In this document: one piece after another, positions 54,021 to 64,000 of the stretch
How the letters are laid out: the number at the start of each line of letters is the position of its first letter
Position numbering within the stretch: the stretch's first letter is position 1
From: Cylicocyclus nassatus
Lineage: Eukaryota; Nematoda; Chromadorea; Rhabditida; Strongylidae
DNA: 64,000 bases
Reading direction: 5' to 3'
NCBI GenBank assembly: GCA_958299035.1
Contig: CATQJL010000223.1
Span: forward strand, 75,099,600 to 75,163,599
The notes under the pieces: generated by a model
The model's input: only the letters and a program-made list of their open reading frames with translations
What the model was told of the DNA's origin: nothing
Database searches by the model: none
Position numbers and translations under genes: made by a program

Positions 54021-57000
54021 ATGCTTTCTGCATTACTCGGATTTGTACTAGTCGTGAAAGCAGCAACATTATCCTGGAAAGACTCGTATGGTAAGGTCAG
54101 CTACAGACTGTGCATCCACAATTATAAAGTGCAAAGTTACAGATAAGAAGACCTGTGGTTTACCTATGGACGGCGCTGAAGTGTCTTCCTTCGGCAGTCA
54201 ATCAGCAAGTACAAAGGTACATTGAAATTCTGTATTTTTGATTGCAAATGTGGTTCAATTGTATGTCACGAGTCTTTCAAATGGCGGTAAATTTGGGGGA
54301 AACAAACGTAAAAAATTTGTCGACATAAATATTTTCTCGCAACCTGAATTATTTTAGATTCATTGAAGTCAGTCGGGTGTGGTCTACACTACGAAACCCT
54401 CAAATGAAACGTCGCTTCTGCTTTGCAGAAGCTCGTACTATTCAGTTCAAAAGTTTTACTCCTGCTCGCACATAAATTCTTCATGGAATTTACTAGTTAA
54501 TGATAACCATAAGTGTAAACAAGTGATCATGAAAGCTCATTTTGTAAGTGCAGTCACTCTTAACAACGAAAATTTCAGCGAAAGGAAAACTATTAGGGTG
54601 ATCCAAAAGTAATGGGGCAGCTAGAGAATAAATGCAGTTTTCTCAAATAGAAAAGCTAATTGGAAGTCCAAGTTTTGGCAGATGTTAGTACATAACAAAC
54701 CCTTCTGATCGAGGTCTGCAGTTGGGCACTGTCACATGGCGTTAATTCTATAAGCGCTTAAAATTAAAGCTCACCATTCAAGTAATTTTGAACTTTTAGC
54801 AGCAGCGCCGCAGTAAAACAAGTGAGCCTACGAAAGATATGTGCGCAGCAATGGGTAAGGGGACTGTCACCAAATCCACGATGGCTCGGTGGTTCCAAGG
54901 CTTTAGAACAGAATATATAGCATTGAGTATCAAAAGACAGATTACTTATTCTTTCATCAAGGTAATCAAATAAGCCCAAACTTAGCAGTTGCATTCTGAT
55001 AGTGCTTTTTACGCTCTATCCATACATATGCAAATCACTTCGATTTTTCTCATTTTCAAAAGATTGTGGTCCAAAACGAATTTTAGTCTGAAAATCTGCG
55101 CCAAACACCGCGCTTTTTCGAATAAAGTGCCTTTTTTGTATAAAATAATGCGCAATTTTTGGATATTCAAGTAATCATTAGAAAGAGCTTGAAAAGCTCT
55201 TTTGAATGGTATGCCACATGTCGAGGGACTATCAGGTGCAGCAGCCCAAACTCGGATGGCGTTCAAAAAAGTCTGTTTGACTTTTTTGAAGCGCCACTCG
55301 AAGAAATGTCGGTGAGGTGCTGCAAGGTGCTGTTAAGATAACCTGCGAAGGTCACTTTATACAAAGGCGTTAAAAATGCTGGGCATTCATAGCTAATCAG
55401 AAAGAAATCTTGAAGAATGTTAAAAAAACATCAGGGTGCCCCATTACTTTTGGATCACCCTAATACAAATTTCGACAGTCCTATTAGGTTATGACTTGCA
55501 TATTTTGTGAGAGGCAATAATGGAGGCTATCACACTTCTGGGTAAAATTCTACTCCATCTTCATTGAAAATGAAAAGAGAGTGATTTATGTAGCTAATCA
55601 GTGTCGTTTTCTCTGAAAAAGCTTTTCGATTACTTTTCAGTAGGAGAACATGCTTTCAAATTGTCAAGTTGAGTAAATATACGATCTCGCAAAGAGGTAG
55701 TTCGAACCCAGTATCGAGGTCAAAAGCCAAGTTGGTCCCTAAAGCGAGCAAGTTTCAAACAAATTGCACGCTTTAGGGGCCGACATGGCTTTTGACCTCA
55801 GAGCTAAGTTCGAACTATTCTCTTTGCGAGATTGTTAGTTTATTCAACTTGACAATTTGAAAACATGTTTTCCTACTAAAAAGTAATCAAGAAGCTTTTT
55901 TTCTAATGAAAATGACGCTGATTAATTACATAAATCACTTTATTTTCACTTTCAACTTCTGTGATAAATACTGGTATCACGTTTATTCAAAGGCGTAGAT
56001 TGATTTTATGGTTGTGACCAAGACCTACGCAGCTAGGAGCGGGTCATGCTGGATATTGTTTTTGAGCGGAAGAGCAAAGGGTATATTGTTTTTGCAGATT
56101 AGCAACTGTTTCATAATCTTTTTTCTAGGTTATTTTATAAGCCTCAAAGAATTTGGCGTCACAATCTGCTCTGATCGTAAAGCACGCCTTTGAGCAAATT
56201 TGAAGCGCGAATCACCCAATTCGTTGGGCTTGATGCCCAATATGCCTACCTTGATTTTTTCTTTCCTTATTTTGGTTGCCGTTCTATCAATCTGTTCGTC
56301 TCATATGAGAGGGGGGGGGGGGGAGTTGAAGTAGAGTTTGTGGGAGGGGAAGGTAAAGATTTCTTTGTTTTTCTTGCTATCGGTTTTTTTGCCCTAATAC
56401 TAGCTTGGATCACAGTTCAAACAAACAAAAAAAAATTAAAGCTAAGGAGAGTTCTGAAGGCTCCAAGAATGTCGAACGGCACTTCTCAAAATTTTTGCAA
56501 ATTTATTGGGGGACTTCTTTTCAAAATTCCTCGGTTTCAGCTTATACCGAGCCCTGAGAAGGAGGCAGCAATGAAAACGCCGAGTATTAAGCGCAAAAAA
56601 GGGGTTGAATCGCCAAAGGCAGTGTCCCGGCAGATCCGCTTCCTGAGTGATATAGGTGTGGTTTGATTCCTAGTTACCCCCTAACTTCCAAGCCAGACCG
56701 GATGGTTGATGTTCCCTCCGCGCCGAGAAATTAACCCGCTAAATGGCGCGCGGTCGGACGGCTTTGCTTGTCTGTTCGGCGCGGAACCCCACGACCGCTT
56801 CCGCATTGTGCCTGGTATCCAAAGCAAAAATTACCGGCTACAGGGCTTCATACCGGGGCTTCCCAACTTCCTATTGAAAATCTTGTCCGAGCTGCGTTTT
56901 TCGAATTGGGTTAACGCCCCCAAAATCGACCTTTTCACCCTGTTCAAAGCTCAAATTCGGATTCTACGTGTCCAAAAGGCCTAAAACATGCAGAAAGCTG

Positions 57001-57849
57001 GAAATACAGAAAATTTCTCGGGGCACTGTCTTCAAGGGAGATGAAGTTCAAAGAATTATGAAGGCACGTTACGTTTTCGTTTCACAAAACCGCAACCCAA
57101 ATGGTAATGGTCGCCATAAGGGCGATAATCGCCAGTCACAAGTTATGCAAAATTGTGGGCTGGGACTTTGACTCCGACTCGCTCTATGAAATTCGCGAAA
57201 TACAGACATACACACAGACAGATAAGAAGACATTTGTGATCAAAAAAATGCCAAGAAATTGTGGCCACTAAGTAGCATATTTTTAAATATCAAAAACTTG
57301 TGCAGACACTAAGTTAGCCCCATTTGTTTGCTGAGAAGGAAGAGGTCATGAAACCCATGGTACCAACTGTTATGAATTGCATTGCAACGGCTTTGGATTT
57401 GACATTGCTCAAAACTTTGAAGCCCAAATAATGTAATACTTTCACTTTTTACCTCTGTAATCTGTACTCAATGATAACCGCCAGGTTGCCATCGAAATAT
57501 ACATTAATATATCTTGCCAATAAAATCAAGTTTGTGTAAAACATCTGGATAAGAGATATGCGATTCGAGGGTAAGAAATTTTGGATTGAAGTCCTTGAAT
57601 ATTGATATAACACAAAACTTTAGATAATTTGTAAAAAAATGTTTTGCTCTTACTTAGAAAATGTTTGCTCTTACTCTGTAACAAGCTCAATCTGAAGTGA
57701 GATTTCAAAAAGTTTGTAAGAAATTGTTGAAGCGAAATGGGTTTGGATAACTCAAGCACAGATAATTTTTTTGCAGACAATAAGAAGCGGCTCGGTTGCA
57801 AGAGGGGAATTACCATGGTCTGTCTTTCTTGATCTGACTAAATGGGGCA
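54021..57849 (+). CDS. Gene 2 (partial): paralogous secreted trypsin-like protein, exons 1-3
   Basis: Three exons (54021-54090, 54143-54216, 57777-57849) encode a signal peptide MLSALLGFVLVVKAATLSW, then DKKTCGLPMDGAEVSSFG, then [20 protein letters not shown] plus TKWG. They match gene 1 exons 1-3 in order, phases (1, 0, 1) and exact length for exons 2 and 3 (74 and 73 nt); intron 1 is 52 versus 51 nt. Donors are GTAAGG, GTACAT and GTAAGT. No His exon was found before 64000, so exon 4 onward should lie to the right (gene 1's equivalent intron is 9.2 kb). Whether this paralog keeps a full catalytic triad cannot be told. Intron 2 holds a mariner relic and a foldback. Confidence 0.8.
54593..55463 (+). 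mobile_element. Mariner relic with transposase helix-turn-helix
   Basis: TTAGGGTGATCCAAAAGTAA is mirrored by TTACTTTTGGATCACCCTAA, with TA at both flanks. At about 54833-54935 one frame reads KDMCAAMGKGTVTKSTMARW then FQGFRTEYIALS, the second HTH of mariner transposases (IC..G.GTVS..T..RWF.RFR). The catalytic part is missing; only the N-terminal portion remains, and 871 bp is shorter than the usual 1.3 kb. A dead element in gene 2 intron 2. Confidence 0.82.
55559..55963. mobile_element. 0.4-kb near-perfect foldback
   Basis: GAAAATGAAAAGAGAGTGAT, CAAATTGTCAAGTTGAGTAA, CTCGCAAAGAGGTAGTTCGA and GAGGTCAAAAGCCAAGTTGG pair with the right arm down to a loop near 55755 (TTTCAAACAAATTGC). Arms of about 190 bp, no coding, gene 2 intron 2. 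Confidence 0.85.
55964..57776. other. Rest of gene 2 intron 2
   Basis: A 158-codon frame at 56190-56666 crosses a 12-G run and a minus-strand copy of the CAGGGCTCGGC family (56565), so it is not credible as a gene. 56700-56990 is GC-richer, open but unrecognised. At 57200-57235 ATACAGACATACACACAGAC is the complement of a Helitron-type (GTCT)n leader, with 57060-57200 possibly its element body on the minus strand. Confidence 0.4.
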
Positions 57850-58799
57850 GTAAGTTTACCACTCCTATATAAATATTGGAATAGAGAAACGATAAAGTAC
57901 AATGTTAGGAGAATTGATAATCTTGTGATCTTATCTTATAGCTTTCTTGTTCTCCCCCCTCCCATTCCCACCTAAAAAATGCGAATCCTTCGACTTCATA
58001 TGTTGAGCAATCCGATTTTGCTTGACGCTAATCAAAGCTTTTCATGTTGCAAATAGTCTGCTGGAAGAATATTTTTGTGATGAAGCTCGCCTTTTGTAAT
58101 TCTTCAGGGTTACAAACTTACCAAACTCTATGATATAGCTGAGAACTTCTGCAAAGAACATGCTACGTTTGCTTTCTTCCCTTGAAAAGGCCTCGGCGCG
58201 CAAAACTCAAAACTTTTTTTATTTTATTTAAAAATGCTGGTTCTGTGCTTACATGACTGGTCGTTTGCCAATTGCTCAATGCAACAGAATGTGCTCTTTC
58301 TTGATAAGAGAACCAAAATGTCGTTGCTTCGAAGTGAACGGACGCACATAAATTGGAAAAAAAATCATTAAACCACGCGTTGAGAAAGAAGGTAAGAGTT
58401 CGAGAGGAAAATAGGTATGGTAGGTGTCTTGAAGCGACAAGTTGGCAAATTAGTGTTGGCAAGCAAAGTTGCTTGATATACAACCATGTCGAAATGTGTA
58501 CGCATGCTAGTCCCATTGAGAAATTGACTCGTTTCAGTTTATAAAAATAGCGTCTCTATCGTTGACGCATGATTACTCATGTGTAAGATAGTGAAGAAGC
58601 TAAAAACAAGTATTTACATAGGATTTACTCACTGGCTTTCTCCACGTCCAGTAACCGTGTGTTTGAACTGTGATGTAGAGAGTAATGTCTGGTATGCTAA
58701 CATGTAAACTTATCTTTCCTCCGCTTACTTCAATCATCCCCTACTCTCATTTCGCTTGCTTCCATATTAGATTGTCAAACGTATCCACGACTTCGCAAA

Positions 58800-59016
58800 G
58801 TGGTTGTATAGGCCAATTTTGATAACCAGGATCCTAAAGAATGCGCTCAACGGATTCACTTGTGCTTTTGCATATTGGACTTTCACGCTTTTAGCATGTG
58901 CCGTGCAAAATTTGGGCTCAAAAAATTGGCGGAACTCGCTTTACGAGTTTTGTAACGGCAGAGAGACACACAGACAAAAAACGTGAACATTCTTAGCCCG
59001 TCATTAGAAGTCATGA
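58800..59016 (-). mobile_element. Helitron 5' end (minus strand)
   Basis: On the minus strand, TCATGACTTCTAATGACGG starts after A at 59016 and continues GGGCTAAGAATG, TGTCTGTGTGTCTCTC and AAGCGAGTTCC. This parallels the 5' end of the Helitron at 14236 (TCATAACTTATAATAACGG, GGGCTAAGG, GTCT repeats, GGAGCGAGTTCC). The 3' terminus was not found. Confidence 0.7.
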
Positions 59017-59225
59017 TAAATCACTCTAATTGCGGCTTACGACGGATTCTCAGACTTCTATCATGAATCTCCGATAATCAAATCTAATTATTTTTGGAAG
59101 CTTTTTATGAAAAACTACAAGATAATTTAGTTGTCTGCAAACAAGGTCTAAAGTTCTGCTAATGACTACCTTGTTAATCTACATGGATTTACAGCAAAAA
59201 GTCGTCATATACTTCGTTTACTGAT

Positions 59226-61400
59226 TTGTCTAGATGTTCACTCTCAAACTTGCTGGAGAAGAACGTGGGAGGAGGCGACATACAGCTGATCATGACTAAT
59301 ACGTCTTCTAGGAGGTATAGGGCATATCAACCACCATTGTTCGCGGGCACTCAGGGAATGAGGCAGCGCGTATGCACCGCGGGCAGAGGAGTTGTACTAG
59401 AGCGCAAAACTCACCACGTGTAGGCTCATAATGTTAATTCATCCCATGTATATTTTCTATTCTCATGTTGTGTATTAGGTTCTGTGCTTGTCTCGGCTAT
59501 GAAACACTACAGATGATGGCGCCGTTTACGCTTTTTTTTGCTCATGCATGGGATTGACTGTTATCCATTTTGAAAATAGGGGACTTGAGCACGCTTTGTG
59601 CAAGTATGATTAAGGAAATGTTTTTGTCACACCCTATTTGATTGGTATACCACTACACACCAAAGAAGAAAGATGTACGAGCTTGTTAAACGAAGTGTGC
59701 AACGTACTCAGTTTCCTAATCTCAGAATTCGCGACATAATTAGATTGCCGAAGACAACGCGGTCACACACCGTCATATCATCTATTCCGTTACCGACATG
59801 CAGATCAGAAGTGTCAAGATGTTGATATAGACATAGCGCATGAAACATGGAAAATAAGCTATCTCAACATGCAATCAAATATAGAATGAAGTTCAATAGA
59901 TACGCAAGGGAAAGCATCTATACAAATCAACAAGTGACTTTCAAAGAAAGCGATGCTTGATCCTAGCCATAGATCTCACAGCAGACGCTCTCGCGCTCAG
60001 GCGCTAATTTCGCTGCCTGCGTCGCGCTTGCAGCTTCATCCCATGGGAACTCACGATCGATGGCAACTGTATGCCCTATATAAGCCCTCCTAGAAGGATT
60101 GTCCTTGCGATTCGTTGATTTTCATTGCAAAGGCGACTCAAACGGAAAACTGTCCTCTTTTCAGTCGAAAGGGGACATTGCCGTCTCATCGATATGTGTT
60201 CTAGGAATCATTGCAAATTTATCCTTATTGCCGCTTATGAAACGGCAACCGAGGATGTGACGTCCCAGTATTTGATTTTAAAACGTGTCCGGTTGCATAA
60301 GCCATTGGCAATGTCCAAATTACGGGGCAGCTTAACAACAACGCCTTTTTCACTAAGCGATGCAGGGTCACGCCAAAAGGCTAAAGAGTATTGAGGTATT
60401 CTGATGGATATATCTCTTCGAAAGTTTCTTTTGGAACTACTTCCCCGTCTGCACTTTTACACACTCGCTCATTCTGTGCACTAACATGTACTCGCTCTAT
60501 TGTTTCATCATTAAGTTTCTTGACACACGCTCTTTCAGAGCAAGTATCGCTTTCTTGTAGAGGCCTTCTTCTTGTGCATCAAATGCTTAACGAAGGTCTC
60601 CGTGACAATGTTCTTTGAGCAATCATTTTGCAGATGCTCTTGTTGGCTTGACCTTCCTACATCAAGGAGGTATCTATGCCAGTAACCTGCAGTTTTGATT
60701 TCATGTTGGCAAACGACACACTCTAAAAAGCGACCATACACCCATCGAGCAGCGCAAGAATCAACAATCTCTTCTTTAGCCATGCTCTACTACAGGAAGG
60801 ATTTGTCGAAAATTACCGCACACGACGAGCGACTTCTCCCCGGCCTATCGTTCTGCATTATATCACGCATGAGGACTTCCACAGTTTCAGTTGCACTGAT
60901 ATCATCGATATCTCATCCCAGATGATTATGTCTGTGTTCATGAGCTGACGTGCTTCCTTTGTTATCATATTCAGTTTGAACGCTGAGTTCACAATGCTTC
61001 CTCCAGGAAGCAAGTTTGCGATACCTTTCCACGCTAGACAAAAGATTTGATGTCGCTGCCCAAGTGGTAGATTGTAAATTATCATGTACAGGTATGTCTA
61101 TCCCGTCCCACTGGATCCATCGATAAAGATGCAGAGATGGTTATTCGGAGGTCATATCATCGCAAATATCATCATCCGTTTTTCTTTGAACCGCGTTTCA
61201 TGTTCCGTATATGCGCGAACCTTCAGATTGATAGAAGTCGTAGTTTACAGGCGTCGGGGCCATAAGCGGCCGTTCATTAGCAGGAGGCATAATGATTTGC
61301 TGCACCTTGTCCAACACCATTCTGTCTGCTATGTCGTAATAAGCAATCGCGTTGACTTGCCCGTCTTTCAACCTTCATGCATATAGAGACAAACGTTGCT
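59226..61400 (-). mobile_element. Helitron PIF1-type helicase relic
   Basis: Read 61400 to 59226 on the minus strand, PIF1/Helitron helicase motifs occur in order across several frames: Walker A as DGSSGTG-stop-TYLY (about 61090-61130), AWKGIANLLPGGSIVNSAFK, Walker B DIIIWDEISMI (about 60900-60932), VVCGNFRQILPVVEHG (about 60780-60828), VKKLNDETIERV..YPSEYLNTL (to about 60384), LPRNLDIANGLCNRTRFK (about 60280-60340), FPFESPLQ (about 60110-60140) and SHDQLYVASSHV (about 59265-59300). Intact helicases have GGTGKT, GDFRQ and HGQLYVALSRV. Stops and frameshifts, including loss of the Walker A Lys, make it dead. The Rep (HUH) domain was not found. It is antisense within gene 2's putative intron 3. 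Confidence 0.85.
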
Positions 61401-61486
61401 AACGCTCGTTCCAAAATTTCTGAGCATTTGTTATCCCACAGTAACATAATAAGCAAGCAAAGAAACTGCGTGAGGCGGGCAGGATT

Positions 61487-61624
61487 AGAGGACTACACGT
61501 CGCCAAAATGAAGAGCAACTTTCCCGGTCGCCTACAACAAATGCGCACCCTTTCACTTGCATGGAGGTAACCTGCAAGAAGCCCGCCCAAGCCCTTCTAT
61601 ATTCGGCGAAATATAGTCCTCCAT
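61487..61624. mobile_element. MITE, GACTATATGTCGCCGAA family
   Basis: AGAGGACTACACGTCGCCAA at the left is mirrored by TTCGGCGAAATATAGTCCTC at the right, enclosing CTACAACAAATGCGCACCCT and CATGGAGG. It has the same layout as 47153-47297. A lone end, TGTAGTCCTCC, is at 63967-63977. Confidence 0.75.
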
Positions 61625-62194
61625 GGGTGCGATAAGGTGAGAATGACCCCTCCATGAAGGAGGCCACAGCGGTCGCAGCCCCTGTTTCCCAGGAGAGGGG
61701 GGGGGAAGCATGGTGTTCTCTCATCATTTTTCCTAGTCAAAGTTTATAATTTTCATTCCCTTGCCATTACGGGCTTTGAAATGTGAACCGATGTGCTGCT
61801 GGATTAGCACATAATCATGATTCTGACCCATCTTTGTTTTTTTTACACTTTTCCTTTCTCTTTTTTACATCACCCTGCCTGTTTTTGAAATTACCATAGA
61901 AGATGTGCATGCAAGGGCAGTTGTTTCGGAAAGAGTTACACAATTTTTAAGCCTTTGCGAATTGTTTAAGAGAAAAAAGTTGTAATTTCTGTAGATGAAC
62001 AGCAACGTCAGCAATGAATATGTTTTCGAAACCATCTTATTCTCCACTTTCAGAGAATATACAGATTGCCTGGAGTTTGCTGAAAAATATTCCTAATGAT
62101 GAGTGCGGGTAGTGGTTTCTGGATATTTACGAGTTTTTAGGATTAAAATATCCGTAACTTCTGTAGACAAACAACTTGTACAAGGAAATAGTCA
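61625..62194. other. Non-coding stretch, nothing recognised
   Basis: AT-rich with short frames only. A G-run (61693-61706) lies at its left end. No repeat partner in the window. Confidence 0.45.
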
Positions 62195-62710
62195 CTATTA
62201 AAACCGTCTGTCCTCCGCTCAGGGCCCGGCGGGGGTGGCGCTTTCACAAGCTGGATATCGTTTTTGGCCCGAAAAAGCAAAAAGGAAGTCGTATTTTGGG
62301 GTCCGGGGCGGAGCTCAGAAGCCCAAAATACGACTTCTCTTTGTTTACCGATAAACAGTGCACATATCATTCTTTATTCATCATTCCTTGTTGATGCTAC
62401 TGTCCTATGAACTTAGATTCCAGCAATGTGAAGATTCTGTGCTCCGATCGCTAGCCTGCCCGCAGGCGGGAATTCAAATCGCAATTCTTGTAAGAGGAAA
62501 ATAACAAAATAGGCTCGTTTTCAATGCACAAGTAACGATATGGCACCAAATTTGCTGTGTAGTTGGAGGACCATGAGCACAAAAAAGTATGGAGAATTAT
62601 GAGAAACTTATTTGAATTTAAAAAATGGTGTTTTTCGAAATTAGGTGGCTCCCGCGCCACCTGGGAGCCACCTGGGGTGGCTCCCTGCTTCCCTTCACAT
62701 AATTCCCGGA
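62195..62710 (+). mobile_element. CAGGGCCCGGC-family element
   Basis: Begins CCTCCGCTCAGGGCCCGGCG, then GGATATCGTTTTTGGCCCGA, the hairpin AGTCGTATTTTGGG..CCCAAAATACGACT (62287-62335), and ends near the palindromic block GGAGCCACCTGGGGTGGCTC (62668). The same order is seen at 41230-40880 (minus). Helitron-like origin is inference. Confidence 0.5.
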
Positions 62711-63194
62711 TTTCTTTACATAAATGTGGACTAGGTCGAGAGTATTACTATATGTTCAGATCCGCTTCCAAAACCACCAAGGCACCGCTTCGATACAGCC
62801 ACAAATAGGGTTCACAGTTATGATCGGCTCGGAAAGCGCGCTCCAATCGCAATCGGTTATTGTAAATTGTAAAGTTTTGCAGCTGACTAATAAATGAGTA
62901 GTATCTTAGATACATAAACGTCAAAGTTTGTGGAAATCTTGACCCTATGTTTTTTTATAGATTCCTTTGCGGATGAACCCATTGAGCTGAAGCCTTGATG
63001 ACCCTGGCTGGACCAGGAAAGCCAGGTAGCACTACTATAATAAGCGCTGAGGCCGCCCATCTTATTATTTGTGTATATCTGTTTATCAGGGACTTACTGG
63101 GGTCAAAAATAGGGTCAAAGGGGAAGTCGTAAGAAATTTTGGCTTTAAAGGAGATATCGTTTTCAAAATTCTGAAATGCCACCTCCTGCCGGGC

Positions 63195-63421
63195 CCTGCC
63201 TCCGCTTTCAGAAAATATATACTTTGCATGGGGTCGTTCAAAAAAGTGCCTGGTAAAGGGTGGGTGAGGCTCTTATAATGGAAGTTCTAAGTAGACGTTC
63301 TTTTACAATGGTAAAAAAGCCTCCATCTGAGAACTCCCATTATAAAATTCCACCCACCCTTCAACAGGCACTTTTTCAATGGACCCCAGCCAAAGTATAT
63401 ATTTTCTGAAAGCGGAGGACG
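63195..63421. mobile_element. 0.22-kb foldback with a third arm outside
   Basis: CCTCCGCTTTCAGAAAATAT, GTGCCTGGTAAAGGGTGGGT and CTTATAATGG are mirrored by CCATTATAAAATTCCACCCA, AACAGGCACTTTTT and ATATTTTCTGAAAGCGGAGG. A further copy of the right-hand arm (CACCCAGGCACTTTCTC, then AAAAGCGGAGGACGAGG) follows at 63525-63595, so the unit may be part of a longer array. Confidence 0.75.
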
Positions 63422-63595
63422 AGAAGATTCTAGTGGTGACCATCAACGTAAAAGATATTTATCTACAAAAGTTATGAATTTTATTATGTTAAAAACTCGA
63501 AAATCTTCAGAATTCACTAAACACACCCTTCACCCAGGCACTTTCTCGGACAAATTTCAAAAATACTTTGTATTTTATAAAAGCGGAGGACGAGG

Positions 63596-64000
63596 CAGTT
63601 CCGGCGGGCGGTGAGTATTTTCTTGCAACAGCTCATCTACAAAATTTATGAATTTTTTTATGTTGAAAACTTGCCTGAAACCAGAGGGGAATGTTGTACC
63701 ACGGTTCTTTCCTCGCTGACGTTGCTATGCAGCTACAGAAGCTACTATTTTTTTCCCAATGAAAATTCGTAAATGCCTAGGCCTAGGAATCTTCTTCCTC
63801 CTATTCGATACACAAACAATTTCCGTACAAATGTCTCCTTTGCTTAACCTTACCTCAGCGTTGATTTTTTTCTTGGTTTTTTGTGAAGGAAAAACGGGAC
63901 CTTGGTCCCGTTCAGGGGGAAGGGGGGGGGGGGGAGGGGGAGCGAATTCTCACACTATCGCACTCATGTAGTCCTCCACTCGGTGGGTTATGTTTGAAAA
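63596..64000. other. Right edge, non-coding
   Basis: A short frame at 63759-63971 (+) ends in a G-run (63907-63940) and is not convincing. A fragment of the GACTATATGTCGCC MITE end lies at 63967-63977. Nothing else is recognised. Confidence 0.45.

Noticed and set aside
56190..56666. 158-codon frame with a hydrophobic segment
   Set aside because: It runs through a 12-G homopolymer and a copy of the CAGGGCTCGGC repeat family, so openness is probably accidental.
57850..64000. Exon 4 (TAAHC) of gene 2
   Set aside because: No TAAHC or GTLI coding segment found on the plus strand; it presumably lies beyond the window.
1..64000. CRISPR arrays, operons, bacterial promoters or ribosome binding sites
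   Set aside because: The sequence is eukaryotic; repeats seen are TIR elements, Helitrons or minisatellites and not regularly spaced direct repeats with unique spacers.

Overview
The window is eukaryotic: AT-rich, almost no long open frames, split coding exons with GT..AG introns and TTTTCAG-type acceptors, and very many inverted-repeat transposons. The RTE-type retrotransposon, the mariner-like and Helitron relics, and a secreted chymotrypsin-fold protein of the type abundant in nematodes together suggest a nematode, probably a strongylid or hookworm relative (clade V). The species is inference.

Only two genes can be supported, tandem paralogs in the same orientation. Gene 1 (20097-48193, + strand) can be assembled from ten exons (969 nt, 322 residues, all phases consistent). 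It encodes a signal peptide followed by a trypsin/chymotrypsin-like domain with a canonical His exon, an Asp exon in which the catalytic Asp is Asn, and a Ser exon in which GDSGG reads TVSGG. It is therefore probably an inactive serine-protease homologue, resembling the nematode DUF316/peptidase S1 group. Its small exons lie in 28 kb because four introns (4.0, 9.2, 9.0 and 4.3 kb) are full of transposons. Gene 2 (54021 to beyond the window end) shows exons 1-3 with the same phases and the same lengths for exons 2 and 3; the rest must lie to the right.

Layout: 1-20 kb is non-coding repeat territory (hAT-type and TTAA-type MITEs, foldbacks, a short Helitron, nested palindromes) with an unexplained coding-like inverted duplication at 18.85-19.6 kb. 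20.1-48.2 kb is gene 1; intron 2 holds an antisense broken RTE retrotransposon, intron 3 a run of mariner-type inverted-repeat elements, intron 6 nested MITEs and a Helitron carrying a head-to-head 120-bp minisatellite, and intron 9 further MITEs. 48.2-54 kb is intergenic repeats. 54-57.9 kb is the start of gene 2, with a mariner relic that still encodes the transposase helix-turn-helix. 58.8-61.4 kb holds a Helitron 5' end and a decayed Helitron PIF1-type helicase, antisense. 61.4-64 kb is again MITEs and foldbacks.

No rRNA, confident tRNA, CRISPR or bacterial-type feature was seen. Repeat boundaries were read by eye and may be off by a few bases; no alignment or database search was run.
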